DNA of 64,000 bases, taken from contig CAWAGG010000006.1 of assembly GCA_963781595.1 (NCBI GenBank), forward strand, positions 2,294,001-2,358,000. The letters run 5' to 3'. A program made the translations under genes and the position numbers. The notes under the pieces are model-generated. The model saw only the letters and a list, made by a program, of their open reading frames with translations. It made no database searches and was not told where the DNA came from. Position 1 is the first letter of the stretch. Every line of letters begins with the position of its first letter. Positions 34,460-44,330 of the stretch are shown piece after piece. Source of the DNA: JBEDUK01 sp963781595. Its GTDB lineage: Bacteria; Actinomycetota; UBA4738.

Positions 34460-35701
34460 GTGGCGGATCGATCCGACGTGGGCGTCAGCGGCGAGCCATC
34501 CGATGCGGAGGAGCCGAGGCCGGGTGCGTGGCGCGTCCTGGCCGCCTACATGGCGCTGGTCGCGACGAGCCACGTGCTGTGGATCTCGTTCGCTACCGTG
34601 ACGGCGAAGGCCGCGGCCACCTTCCAAACGACGGACATCTCGATCGGACTGCTCGTGTCGGTCGGTCCCTTGTGCTCGGCGCTCCTGTCGATCCCCGGCG
34701 GCGTCGTCGCCGACCGGTACGGCTACCGGACGCCGCTGCTATGGGCGGGCCTAGCCACCTCGGTCTTCGCGATCCTTCGGCTCGGTGCCGCGAGCTTCCC
34801 GGTCCTGCTGCTCTTGACGATCTGTCTGCTGCTTCCCCAGCCGTTCCTGATCAACGCCGTCGCCGACGTGGTGAACCGGCACTTCCCGCAGCGCGACGCC
34901 GCGACCGCGACCGGCCTCGGGACGATGGCGATCTTCCTGGGGATCACCGTGGGGCTCGTCGCCACGCCGCCGTTGGTCGACGCCGTCGGGATCCGCGGGA
35001 GCCAGGTCGTCTACGCGGCGCTCTCGGTGGTATCGCTGGCCGTGTTCTTCCTGGTCGTGCCCCGACGCGTCCCCGAGCGACTGATCGCGCCGGAGGAGCT
35101 GTCCGTCCGCCAGGCGCTCGCGCGCGTCCTGCGCAGCGCGACCCAATGGAAGCTCTCCGCCGCCCTGTTCCTCGGCTTCGGGCTCTACCTAGGGACGACG
35201 ACGTGGCTCGAGGACATGCTGAAGCCGAAGGGGATCGGGGCGTCGGGCGCGGGTCTGGTCGCGGGGATGATCACGATCGCCGGGATGGTGGGATCGGTTT
35301 CGCTCGGCGCGCTGTCCGATCGGATCCATCGCCGGACGCCGTTCATCGTCCTGGCCGGCGTCGTCGCGGCGCCGTCGCTGTGGCTCCTGGGGCATCTGGA
35401 CTCCCTCGGCGCCCTGGTCGCGGTCGCGTTCGTGCTGGGGTTCTTCCTGCTGGCGGCGCTCCCGGTGTCGATCGCGACGGCCTCCGAGGACCCGTCCCTC
35501 GGTCCCCAGGTCGGGAGCACCGCGGTCGGGGTGATGCTCCTGGCAGGCAACCTGGGCGGCGCCGTCGTCGTCGGCATCATGGGCGCCCTGAAGAGCGCAC
35601 AGGGAGACTTCTCCGGCGCGGTGGTGTTCGTGGTCCTGCTCGCGATCGCCGCCGCCTGCGTGGCACTGACGATCCCAGACCCGCTGCGCGCGCGACGCTG
35701 A
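34460..35701 (+). CDS. MFS transporter
   Basis: The 413-residue protein has about 12 hydrophobic helices. The loop 2-3 MFS signature is GGVVADRYGYRTPLLW (residues about 82-97), and a second repeat appears as GALSDRIHRRTPFIVL (about 285-300). The first helix begins AAYMALVATSHVLWISF. It resembles nitrate/nitrite and CynX-type MFS permeases, but substrate cannot be read. GTG 34460 is preferred because AAGGAGG lies 10 nt upstream; GTG-type starts further upstream lack such a site. Confidence 0.85.
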   Translation: MADRSDVGVSGEPSDAEEPRPGAWRVLAAYMALVATSHVLWISFATVTAKAAATFQTTDISIGLLVSVGPLCSALLSIPGGVVADRYGYRTPLLWAGLATSVFAILRLGAASFPVLLLLTICLLLPQPFLINAVADVVNRHFPQRDAATATGLGTMAIFLGITVGLVATPPLVDAVGIRGSQVVYAALSVVSLAVFFLVVPRRVPERLIAPEELSVRQALARVLRSATQWKLSAALFLGFGLYLGTTTWLEDMLKPKGIGASGAGLVAGMITIAGMVGSVSLGALSDRIHRRTPFIVLAGVVAAPSLWLLGHLDSLGALVAVAFVLGFFLLAALPVSIATASEDPSLGPQVGSTAVGVMLLAGNLGGAVVVGIMGALKSAQGDFSGAVVFVVLLAIAAACVALTIPDPLRARR

Positions 35702-35714
35702 CGGATCGTACCCG

Positions 35715-36734
35715 TCAGGTGGCGGGGCGCTCGGCGGCCAGGCCGACGTCCATCGCGGCGATCGCCAGGAGCGTGACGTCGGCGACCTCGTCGGGCCGCA
35801 GCGCGACCGCGGAATGATCGTCGTCGATCTCGAACACGCTCGCGCCGATCGCTCGCGCGAGCGCGCGCTGTCGAACCGGTGGGACCAGCCGGTCGCGCGT
35901 CGTGACGACCACGGCGCTGGGCACGTCGACGCCGTTCGCGAACGGCGTCGCGTCGAAGGCCGCCAGCGCGCGACCGGCCTCGGCCATCTCCATGGGGTCG
36001 TTCCGGCGGAATTCCCCTTCGGCCCAGGCCCGGTAGACGAGGAGGTCCCGCGGGAACTCCTCGGCCTGACCGAGCATCCGGAGCAGGGCGATCCGGCCCG
36101 TCGGCCAGCGCAGGAGGAACGCGACGGACCCCATCGTCCGCCAGAGGAGCCGCTCCTGCCACGTCGCGCTCCACTCGAGCGCGGTGGCTTCGAGCACCAG
36201 ACCGGCGACCAGATCGCGGTGCCGGTGCCACACGAGCATCGCCACCGGTCCGCCCATCGAGTAGCCGACGACGATCGCCCGCTCGATCCCGAGGTGCCGG
36301 AGGACCGCGGCCGCGTCGTCGGCGCAATCCTCGAGCGAGAAGGTGCCGGGGGAGCGCGGACCGCGCCCGTGCCCACGGTGGTCGACCGCGACGATCGGGT
36401 GCCGGGCCCCGAGCGTCTCGAACAGGAGGAACCAGTTCAGGTCGGCGGTCGCCATCCAGCCGTGGAGCAGGAGCACCGGCGTTCCGTCGGATCGACCGCC
36501 GCGGCGGACGAACATCTCCCCACGTCCGGGGATCGGCACGATCTCCGCGGTGGGCAGCTTCGGCATGACGAAGCCGTGATCGGGCTCGGCCCGGTACGGA
36601 TCCAGCGCCCGGCCGAGCCAACTGATCCGCCGCACCGGCGCCGTGCCGGCGGTGACCGGCTCGCGGCGCCGCAGGAGCGCTCGGATGCCGATCATCCCCA
36701 ACGCGAGCGCGCCCAGGAGCCCCGCTCTCTTCAT
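35715..36734 (-). CDS. Alpha/beta-fold hydrolase with N-terminal membrane anchor
   Basis: The N-terminal helix MKRAGLLGALALGMIGIRALL suggests membrane anchoring or export. The alpha/beta-hydrolase core has the oxyanion region LLLHGWMATADLNW, the nucleophile elbow VVGYSMGG (Ser), an acid in TTRDRLVPP and the catalytic His in IDDDHSAV. A segment DHRGHGRGPRSPGTFSLEDCADDAAAVLRHL is typical of esterase or haloperoxidase-like members. The substrate is unknown. Its 3' end nearly abuts that of the MFS gene, giving a convergent pair with 13 nt between stops. Confidence 0.82.
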   Translation of the reverse strand: MKRAGLLGALALGMIGIRALLRRREPVTAGTAPVRRISWLGRALDPYRAEPDHGFVMPKLPTAEIVPIPGRGEMFVRRGGRSDGTPVLLLHGWMATADLNWFLLFETLGARHPIVAVDHRGHGRGPRSPGTFSLEDCADDAAAVLRHLGIERAIVVGYSMGGPVAMLVWHRHRDLVAGLVLEATALEWSATWQERLLWRTMGSVAFLLRWPTGRIALLRMLGQAEEFPRDLLVYRAWAEGEFRRNDPMEMAEAGRALAAFDATPFANGVDVPSAVVVTTRDRLVPPVRQRALARAIGASVFEIDDDHSAVALRPDEVADVTLLAIAAMDVGLAAERPAT

Positions 36735-36761
36735 GCCGGGGCATCCTACCCGTCGGTACCT

Positions 36762-37610
36762 TCAGCCCGGCCGCGGGTCGTAGGTTCCGTCAACCAGGCT
36801 GACCGTGCCCGAGCCGCGTGCGATCCGCAGCAGGGCGGCGTGCGTCGCCGTCGAGCCTGCCAGGATGTCACCGCCGAGGAACCCGTCGCTCCCGTCCCAG
36901 TCGGTGACGATGCCGCCGGCTTCGCGTACCAGCAGCGCGCCGGCGGCGACGTCCCAGACCTTCAGCCCGAGCTCGAAGAACCCGTCGAACACGCCGGCCG
37001 CGACCCACGCCAGGTCGAGTGCCGCCGCGCCCGCGCGCCGGACGTCTTCGACCTCCTCGAGCACCTGCCGGAGCGCGGCCGAGTGGCGCGGCAGCAGGTG
37101 CTTCGCGCGGAACGGGAACCCGGTGGCGACGATCGCCTCCCGGGGCTCGCGGTCGCTCACCTGCATGCGCCGGCCCGCGGACCAGGCGCCTTGGCCGGAC
37201 GACGCGGAGAACTCCAGGCCCAGGAACGGCGCGGCGACGGCGCCGGCGATCGGTTCGGATCGCGGGCCGCTCCGCTCGATCGCCGCGACCGACACCCCGA
37301 CGATGGGGAGCCCGATCACGAAGTTCCGGGTGCCGTCGAGCGGGTCGACGACCCAGTGCACGGGGGCATCGCTCGATCCGCCCGACTCCTCGCCGAGCAT
37401 CGGCACGTCAGGCGTCGCCCCGGCGAGGAACGCGCGGATCGCGTCCTCGCTCGCCCGGTCCACCTCGGTCACGTAGTCGCCGGCGGCCTTCGCGTCGACC
37501 GCCTCGGGGCGCCGAGCCGAGGCGACGACGCCCGCGCCGACCCGGGCAGCGCGCTCGGCCACGTCGCGGAAGCGTTCGAGACCGTCGGCGCTCACCGAGG
37601 ACGGAGCCAC
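36762..37610 (-). CDS. Inositol-monophosphatase-family phosphatase
   Basis: The metal-binding motifs of Mg-dependent, Li-sensitive phosphatases are complete: MLGEESGG, WVVDPLDGTRNFVIGLP and, near the C-terminus, LKVWDVAAGALLVREAGGIVTDWDG. Likely substrates are inositol-1-phosphate or histidinol phosphate; proximity to phosphatidylinositol genes (pgsA-like, pimA) favours the first. I chose GTG 37610 because a TACCCT hexamer lies 7 nt before it on this strand, consistent with a leaderless mRNA. It is divergent from thrS, with about 120 bp between starts. Confidence 0.85.
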   Translation of the reverse strand: MAPSSVSADGLERFRDVAERAARVGAGVVASARRPEAVDAKAAGDYVTEVDRASEDAIRAFLAGATPDVPMLGEESGGSSDAPVHWVVDPLDGTRNFVIGLPIVGVSVAAIERSGPRSEPIAGAVAAPFLGLEFSASSGQGAWSAGRRMQVSDREPREAIVATGFPFRAKHLLPRHSAALRQVLEEVEDVRRAGAAALDLAWVAAGVFDGFFELGLKVWDVAAGALLVREAGGIVTDWDGSDGFLGGDILAGSTATHAALLRIARGSGTVSLVDGTYDPRPG

Positions 37611-37732
37611 CCGCCGAGGGTAACGGACCGCGGACGCGTGTCCCCGGGCCGCGGTCGGGCGCGCGTGAGCGAGGGAGAACCCGGGGCCCCGAGCCGCGAC
37701 CGCGGGCACCGGCACCTATCATCTGTCGGACC

Positions 37733-39682
37733 ATGCCGACGCTGACGCTCTCCGACGGTTCGGCGCTGGAGATCGAAGCCGGCGCGCTCCTCTCGCAGGT
37801 GCTGCCGGCCGACGCCGTCGCCGCGCGCGTCGACGGCGTCCCGGTCGACCTCGCGCGGCCCGTGACCGACGGGACGCGCGTCGAACCGATCCTCCCGGGC
37901 GAGCCGGACGGGCTGCACGTCCTCCGGCATTCGACCGCGCACGTCATGGCGCAGGCGGTATGCGACCTGTTTTCCGAGGTGAAGTACGCGATCGGCCCGC
38001 CGATCGAGGACGGCTTCTACTACGACTTCGACCTGTCCCAGCCGCTGACGCCCGATGATCTGCCGAGGATCGAAGCGCGGATGCGCGAGATCGTGGCGGC
38101 GGCCCAGCCGTTCGTCCGGGAGGAGCTCTCGCGCGACGAGGCGCTGACGCGGTTCGCCGAGCAGCCGTACAAGCGAGAGATCATCGAGGGGGCCGAAGCC
38201 GCCGAGGGCGCCACCGGCCCGGTCGTCTCCGTCTATCGCAACGACGGGTGGGCCGACCTCTGTCTCGGCCCGCACGTGCCGTCCACGGATCGCATGGGCG
38301 TGTTCAAGCTGACGCATCTCGCGGGCGCGTACTGGCGGGGCGACGAACGCAACCAGCAGCTGCAGCGCGTCTACGGCACCGCGTGGCCGACCGACGCGGA
38401 CCTCGAGGCGTACCTTCACCGGCTGGAGGAGGCCGAGCGCCGGGACCACCGCAAGCTGGGCCGCGACCTCGACCTCTTCTCCTTCCCCGACGAGCTCGGC
38501 GCGGGGCTGCTCGTCTGGCACCCTCGCGGAGGCATCTTCCGCCGGGCGGTGGAGGACTTCGTCCGAGAGATCCACCTGGATCGCGACCACGGGTACACCC
38601 CGGTGTTCACCCCGCATATCGCGAAGTCGATCCTGTGGGAGACGAGCGGCCACCTGGCGAAGTACGCCGACAACATGTACCCGCCGATGCACGACGAGCA
38701 CGACGTCGACTACTACGTCAAGCCGATGAACTGCCCGTTCCACGTGCTGGTCTACAAGAGCCGCACCCGCTCGTACCGCGACCTGCCGATGCGGCTGTTC
38801 GAACTCGGCACGATCTACCGCCACGAGCGCGCGGGGACGCTGCACGGGCTGATGCGGATCCGCGGCGGGACACAGGACGACTCGCACATCATCTGCCGGC
38901 GCGACCAGCTCGTCGACGAGATCCTGCGGGCGTTCCGCCTGACCCTGGAGATCCACCGGACGTTCGGGTTCACCGAGCTCGTGATCAACCTGTCGACGAA
39001 GCCCGGCGTCGCGATCGGCGACGAGGGGATGTGGGCCGACGCGACCGAGTACCTGCGGAACGCGCTGGAGGAGAGCGGGTTGGACTACAGCTTCGCGGAA
39101 GGCGAGGGCGCCTTCTACGGGCCGAAGGTCGACTTCCACGCCCGCGACGCGATCGGCCGCCTGTGGCAGCTCACCACGGTGCAATGCGACTTCGCGCTGC
39201 CGGAACGCTTCGACATGGAGTACACGGGGGAGGACAACGAACGTCACCGCCCCGTGATGATCCACCGGGCGATCCTTGGCACGCTCGAACGGTTCACCGG
39301 CGTGCTGATCGAGCACTACGCGGGGGATTTCCCCCTCTGGCTCGCGCCCGAACAGGTCCGGTTGATCCCGGTCGCGGACCGGCACGCCGAGCATTGCGAG
39401 GCGCTGGCCCAGGATTGGCGCGCGCGCGGCCTTCGCGTCGGCGTCGACGCCAGCCGCGAACGGATGCAGAAGAAGGTCCGCGACGCGCAACTGATGAAGA
39501 TCCCGTACTCGATCGTGGTCGGGGACCGCGACATCGACGCCGGCACGATCGCCGTGCGGGACCGCGCCGGGAACGAGGTCCGGGGCCTGCCGCCGGACGC
39601 GTTCGCCGCCGCGGCGGCCGAGGAAGCGGCGACGCGTTCGCTGGCCGGGATCGACCTGCAGCAGCTCGTCCCGAGCGCCTGA
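37733..39682 (+). CDS. thrS: Threonyl-tRNA synthetase
   Basis: ThrS charges tRNA-Thr and edits mischarged serine. The TGS domain (residues 1-60), editing domain (LRHSTAHVMAQAV, WADLCLGPHVPSTDRMG) and class II catalytic core are intact. The core includes motif 2 IYRHERAGTLHGLMRIRGGTQDDSHI, zinc-site MNCPFH and motif 3 MIHRAILGTLERF. The anticodon-binding domain ends the protein at 649 residues. ATG 37733 lies 10 nt after TATCAT (37717-37722), so the mRNA should start within a few bases of the ATG. No frame interruption occurs here. Confidence 0.96.
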   Translation: MPTLTLSDGSALEIEAGALLSQVLPADAVAARVDGVPVDLARPVTDGTRVEPILPGEPDGLHVLRHSTAHVMAQAVCDLFSEVKYAIGPPIEDGFYYDFDLSQPLTPDDLPRIEARMREIVAAAQPFVREELSRDEALTRFAEQPYKREIIEGAEAAEGATGPVVSVYRNDGWADLCLGPHVPSTDRMGVFKLTHLAGAYWRGDERNQQLQRVYGTAWPTDADLEAYLHRLEEAERRDHRKLGRDLDLFSFPDELGAGLLVWHPRGGIFRRAVEDFVREIHLDRDHGYTPVFTPHIAKSILWETSGHLAKYADNMYPPMHDEHDVDYYVKPMNCPFHVLVYKSRTRSYRDLPMRLFELGTIYRHERAGTLHGLMRIRGGTQDDSHIICRRDQLVDEILRAFRLTLEIHRTFGFTELVINLSTKPGVAIGDEGMWADATEYLRNALEESGLDYSFAEGEGAFYGPKVDFHARDAIGRLWQLTTVQCDFALPERFDMEYTGEDNERHRPVMIHRAILGTLERFTGVLIEHYAGDFPLWLAPEQVRLIPVADRHAEHCEALAQDWRARGLRVGVDASRERMQKKVRDAQLMKIPYSIVVGDRDIDAGTIAVRDRAGNEVRGLPPDAFAAAAAEEAATRSLAGIDLQQLVPSA

Positions 39683-39780
39683 CCGGGGGTTCGTCTCCCG
39701 CAGATACGGCAGACGCGTCGTCCCCACGACGTAGGTCGCGCCTGTTACCTCGCGGGCTCGACGCGCCGATACCTCATCGC

Positions 39781-40776
39781 ATGACGAGGTCGATCCTTAT
39801 CGCCGAGGACACGCGCACGGAGGCGCTGGTGATCCGCGCCCTCCTCGAGCGCGAGGGCTACGAGGTCTCGGTCGTGTCGAACGGCCGCGAGGGCGCCGAG
39901 CAGGCCCGCCGCGAACCCCCGGACCTGATCATCTCCGACCTCGTGATGCCCGAGATGGACGGCTTCGAGTTCTGCGAGCTGATGAAGTCCGACCCAGCCA
40001 CACGGTCGATCCCCTTCATCCTGCTCACCGGCCGCAGCGACCCGGCGGACATCCTCGACGGCCTCCTCGCGGGGGCCGACAACTTCATCAGCAAGCCGTT
40101 CGAGCCATCCCACCTGCTCGAACGCGTCCGGCGAATCCTCTACGTCATGGACCTGCGCGGGCACGGGTCCCCGGACGAGCCGATCGGCCTCTCTTGGAAC
40201 GGCCGCGAGGTGTCGATCACCGCCGACCAGCGCCAGATCGTCGAGCTGCTGTTCGCGAAGGCCGAGGAAGTCGTCGAGATGAACGACGCCCTGCAGGAGT
40301 CGCGGCTGGCGCTGCAGCGTCACGCGGAGGACCTGGAGCGGACCGTCGCCGATCGAACCCGCGCGCTCGAGCACGCGCTCGCGGGGTATCGGGAGCTCGT
40401 CGACGGCGTGGACGAGCTCATCTTCTCCTGCGACCGCAGCGGCGTGATCACGGCCGTGAACGCGGCCGCGGACGAGATGCTCGGGCGCGGGGAGGGGCGC
40501 GTCCTCGGCGTCTCGCTCCAGACGATCGTGGCGCGGGAGAGCTTCCCGACCTTGCAAGCGATCATCGACGCCGCGGGCCGGGGGGAGCGGCCGAGCGACC
40601 GGATCGACCTGCTCGATGCCGACGGGTCGCTCGTCCCCGTCGACCTCAGGCTCATCGCGCTGCGTGACGACGAACGCCCTGTGGGGTGGCAGGGGATCGC
40701 CAAGCGGGTCGGCGACGAACCGCGGGTCGCGCACCGGGCTCCGGTTTCGGCGGAGGTTCGCAGCGGCACGACGTGA
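39781..40776 (+). CDS. Receiver-PAS two-domain signalling protein without output domain
   Basis: Residues 1-125 form a response-regulator receiver: acidic pair in ILIAEDTRTE, phospho-accepting Asp in LIISDLVMPEMDGFEF, Thr in ILLTGRSD and Lys in NFISKPFEP. A linker and a coiled coil (about 160-205) lead to a PAS domain (about 205-310: LVDGVDELIFSCDRSGVITAVNAAADEMLGRGEGRVLG). No histidine-kinase, GGDEF or DNA-binding domain follows. It may relay signals through dimerisation or feed a separate kinase. It sits between thrS and the HIT gene, a place where other actinobacteria have none that I recall. Confidence 0.8.
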   Translation: MTRSILIAEDTRTEALVIRALLEREGYEVSVVSNGREGAEQARREPPDLIISDLVMPEMDGFEFCELMKSDPATRSIPFILLTGRSDPADILDGLLAGADNFISKPFEPSHLLERVRRILYVMDLRGHGSPDEPIGLSWNGREVSITADQRQIVELLFAKAEEVVEMNDALQESRLALQRHAEDLERTVADRTRALEHALAGYRELVDGVDELIFSCDRSGVITAVNAAADEMLGRGEGRVLGVSLQTIVARESFPTLQAIIDAAGRGERPSDRIDLLDADGSLVPVDLRLIALRDDERPVGWQGIAKRVGDEPRVAHRAPVSAEVRSGTT

Positions 40777-40822
40777 GAAAGTGTCCGGCGTGCGCGAAGG
40801 GCCGGACGGCGGAACGGGCTCG

Positions 40823-41299
40823 ATGCAGTACCTGTGGAGCCCGTGGCGGATGGAGTACATCGAGGGGGTCCACGACGCCTCCGCGTGCATCTTCTGCGAG
40901 CGCCTCGAGGCGGACGACGACCCGTCGAACCTGATCCTCGCGCGCGCCGAGCGCGCGTTCGCGCTGCTGAACGCCTACCCGTACAACCCCGGCCACATCA
41001 TGGTCGCGCCGGCCCGGCACACGGGCGACTTCGAGTCGCTCGGGTCCGACGAGATGGGGGACATCGACCGCCTCCTGCGGGAGTGCGTGCGGGTCCTGCG
41101 CGAGGGCGAGGCGCCGCACGGGTTCAACATCGGGATGAACCTCTCGAGGTCCGCCGGCGCCGGCATCCCGGATCACCTGCACTGGCACGTGGTCCCGCGC
41201 TGGACCGGGGACACGAACTTCATCTCGATCGTCGGCGAGACGCGGGTCCTCCCGCAGCTCCTCGCCGAGACGTACGCGCGGCTCCGCCCGCTGTTCTGA
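40823..41299 (+). CDS. HIT-family hydrolase/AP4A phosphorylase-like
   Basis: The catalytic HxHxH is present as DHLHWHVVPRW. Other family features are MQYLWSPWRMEYIEG, ASACIFCERLEADDDPSNLILARAERAFALLNAYPYNPGHIMVAP, and HGFNIGMNLSRSAGAGIPDH. Actinobacterial members beside pgsA (Rv2613c in M. tuberculosis) act as AP4A phosphorylases. The CIFC pair suggests a structural zinc. ATG 40823 matches the family start; in-frame GTG 40790 would add 11 residues. Confidence 0.88.
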   Translation: MQYLWSPWRMEYIEGVHDASACIFCERLEADDDPSNLILARAERAFALLNAYPYNPGHIMVAPARHTGDFESLGSDEMGDIDRLLRECVRVLREGEAPHGFNIGMNLSRSAGAGIPDHLHWHVVPRWTGDTNFISIVGETRVLPQLLAETYARLRPLF

Positions 41300-41335
41300 C
41301 GCACAGGTCGGCGAGGGGCCGCCGGTGGAGAGCCG

Positions 41336-42049
41336 TCAGGTCCCAGGCGGCACCGGTCGGAGCAATGCCGCCCGTGGGCCGGTGCCAGGCAGGAGCCAGT
41401 ACACGGCCAGCGCGCCGCAGATCCCCAGGGTCACGAGGGGCGCCCAGATCGCGATCAGCGTCGCTGCGCCGTACGTCACGGGCCCGGTCAGGTAGTTCCT
41501 GCCGGCCCGCGCGACCGCCTCCTCGTCGAGGCCGGGCCTCAGCAGGCCGCGCGCGACGGCGTAACGCCAGACGACGTTGAACATGACCGCGATCGCCACC
41601 ATCGTGAGGGCGTAGACGAACGCGGCGGCCGAGCGGCCGCCGGGTTCCTCGAAGTACGCGGCGACGAGCGCCGTCGGCCACGGGAGGAACGCGATCGCCA
41701 TGAGGAACACGACGTTCATCATGAGGAACGCGTGGTTCGTGCGCGCGATCAGCTTGAACATGTGGTGGTGGTTCACCCAGATCACGCCGATCGTGAGGAA
41801 GCTGACCGCGTAGCCGGCGTAGCTCGGCCACTGTCGCAGCAGGGCGGCCGTGAGGGAGGTGGTGGTGGACGGCTCCGGGACCTTGACCTCGAGGATCAGC
41901 AGCGTGATCGCGATCGCGATGACGCCGTCGGCAAACGTCTCCAGGCGACCCGTGTCGGAGTCGATCGAGGCGGCCTCGCCCTGATCGTCGGGTGGACGGC
42001 TCGAGGACGCGCGCTCGTTCGGGCCGGATCCTTCGGCGCTGATGGTCAA
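41336..42049 (-). CDS. TMEM175/DUF1211-family potassium-channel-like membrane protein
   Basis: After a hydrophilic start the first helix carries RLETFADGVIAIAITLLILEVKVP, the TMEM175 pore-helix signature (usually R-x-x-x-FSDG) with Ala in place of Ser. About six helices follow, with VIWVNHHHMFKLIARTNHAFLMMNVVFLMAIAFLPWPTALVAAY as the central part. Bacterial TMEM175 proteins are potassium-permeable tetramers with hydrophobic gates. The start is TTG at 42049, since the frame opens LTISAEGSG. It begins 10 nt after the fusA2-like stop on the same strand, so they form an operon. Confidence 0.8.
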   Translation of the reverse strand: MTISAEGSGPNERASSSRPPDDQGEAASIDSDTGRLETFADGVIAIAITLLILEVKVPEPSTTTSLTAALLRQWPSYAGYAVSFLTIGVIWVNHHHMFKLIARTNHAFLMMNVVFLMAIAFLPWPTALVAAYFEEPGGRSAAAFVYALTMVAIAVMFNVVWRYAVARGLLRPGLDEEAVARAGRNYLTGPVTYGAATLIAIWAPLVTLGICGALAVYWLLPGTGPRAALLRPVPPGT

Positions 42050-42058
42050 CCTACCTGA

Positions 42059-44151
42059 CTACTTGTGGGCCTCTTCCTTCTCGCGCTTCTGCTCCGCGAT
42101 GATCTTGTCGGCCAGGTGCGAGGGGACCTCGTCGTAGTGGTCGAACCGCATCGTGAAGATGCCACGACCGCCGGTCATCGACCGCAGGTCGATCGAGTAG
42201 CGCGCCATCTCGGCCTGGGGAACCAACGCGCGCACGCGTTGCTTCCCGGCGCCGGTCCCCTCCATCCCCAGGATCCGGCCGCGCTTCGAGTTCAGGTCGC
42301 CGATGATGTCACCGGTCATCGTCTCGGGGACGACGACCTCGACCTCCATCACCGGCTCCAGCAACGAGATGCCGGCCTGCTGCGCCGCCTCCTTGATCGC
42401 GAGCGACCCGGCGATCTGGAACGCCATGTCCGAGGAGTCCACCGTGTGGTACTTCCCGTCCACGAGCGTCACGCGGATGTCGACCATCGGGTTCGGCGTT
42501 GCCACGCCGGTCTCGAGCTGCTTGAGGATGCCCTTCTCGACGCTCGGGATGTACTGGGACGGGATCGAGCCGCCGAAGATCTTGTCGACGTACTCGAAGC
42601 CGGAGCCACGGGGGAGCGGCTCGGCTTCGATCCAGCACACCGCGTACTGACCGGCGCCGCCCGACTGCTTCACGTGCCGCCCCTGCGCCTTCGCGTGGCT
42701 CTTCAGCGTCTCCTTGTACGGAACCTTCGCGGGCCGCGTCGTCACGTCGACGCCGAACTTGCGCTTCATCCGCTCGATCATCGTGTCGACGTGCGCCTCG
42801 CCCATCCCGTACAGGACCGTCTCGTGGGTCTCCTCGGAGCGCTCGACGCGCAGGGTCGGGTCGTCCTCTCGGATCTTGTGGATCGCCGTCGAGAGCTTGT
42901 CCTGGTCGGCCTGCGTCTTCGGCGAGATCGCGATCGCGAGGAGCGGCTCGGGCAGCTCGATCGGCGGGAGCGTCACGGTGTCGCCCTTGGCCGTGAACGT
43001 GTCGCCGGTGGCGGCGTGCGCGAGCTTCGCGACCGCGCCGATGTCGCCCGCCGGCACCTCGCTCACGGTGACGTGGTCCTTGCCCTTCATCGCGAACACC
43101 TGGCCGACGCGCTCCTCGGTGTTCCGGGTCGCGTTGTGGATCGAGGAGTCGGGCCGAACCTTCCCCGAGTAGACGCGGAACAGGTTGATCCGGCCGACGA
43201 ACGGGTCCGAGACGGTCTTGAACACGAGCGCGGTGAGAGGGCCGTCCGGGTCGCAGGGGCGCTCCTGTTCGGTGCCGTCCTTCGTCGTGACGGCCACGGG
43301 GTCGCGCTCCAAGGGGGACGGGAACGCGTCGGCGACGAACGCCGTGATCCGGTCCGCGCCGATCGCGTGCGACGCCGAGGCGACCATGACGGGCGCGAAC
43401 CGTGCCCCGGCGAGTCCCGCGTGGACGCCGCGGACGATCTGCTCGCGGTCCAGCTCACCGGTCTCCAGGTACGTCTCGAGCAGCTCGTCGTCGGCCTCCG
43501 CGACGGCGTCCATCAGGCGTTCCCGGAGCGGTTCCGCCTTCGCGGCGACGTCCTCGGGCCAGGCGGCCTCGGCGCCGACGTTCGCCCCGCCCTCGTAGAG
43601 GTACGCGCGGTGCGACAGCAGATCGACGATCCCCCGGAAGTCGTGCTCCTCGCCGATCGGGAGCTGGATCGGCGCGACCTGCGTGCCGAACGCGGCGACC
43701 AGGCCGTCCAGCGTCCGTTCGAACGACGCCCGTTCGCGGTCCATCTTGTTGATCACGATCGCACGGGGGAGGCCCGGCCTCCGCGGCGAGTTCCCAGACG
43801 ACCTCCGTCTGGACCTCGACCCCGTCGACGGCCGACACGACGAACAGGCAGGCGTCGGCCGCCCGGATCGCGGCGCGGACGTCGCCGATGAAGTCCGCGT
43901 AGCCGGGGGCGTCCAGGACGTTGATCTTGACGGCGTCCGACTTCGATCGGCGCTATGTCGAGCGAGACGCTGATGCCGCGCCGGACCTCTTCCGGATCGT
44001 GGTCGGAGACCGTGTTCCCGTCCTCGATCTTCCCCATCCGCGTGATCGCGCCCGACGCGAAGAGCATCGCCTCGGTCAGGGTGGTCTTCCCGGCGCCGCT
44101 ATGGCCGACCAGCAGGACGTTGCGGATATTGCCCGGCTCGTAGACGTTCAT
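42059..44151 (-). CDS. Elongation factor G-like GTPase, FusA2 type (two frameshifts)
   Basis: The start MNVYEPGNIRNVLLVGHSGAGKTTLTEAMLF gives the G1 motif. DHDPEEVRRGISVSLDIAPIE is the switch I region, NVLDAPGYADFIGDV the G3 region and INKMDRERASF the G4 motif. Domains II-V follow intact to 42059, including GEAHVDTMIERMKRKFGVDV and MTGDIIGDLNSKRGRILGMEG. Extra bases near 43941 and 43772 break the G domain. The roughly 695-residue length and divergent switch residues fit the EF-G paralogue FusA2 rather than the canonical translocase. It lies within the thrS-pgsA cluster but on the opposite strand. Confidence 0.85.
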
Positions 44152-44330
44152 CGGTCCCTTCCCTCGCTCGATGTCGGTCCACCTGGCGGGCGTCCGCGGC
44201 CGATCCCGACGCCGTGGCTCCACGGCTCGCCCGGTGAGGTGCCCATCCTATATGTCCAGGTCACGACCGCCCGCCAGGGCTTCGCGCGTGTCTGGCGGCC
44301 GGTCCGACGATGGTAGGCTCGGTCGCGCCG

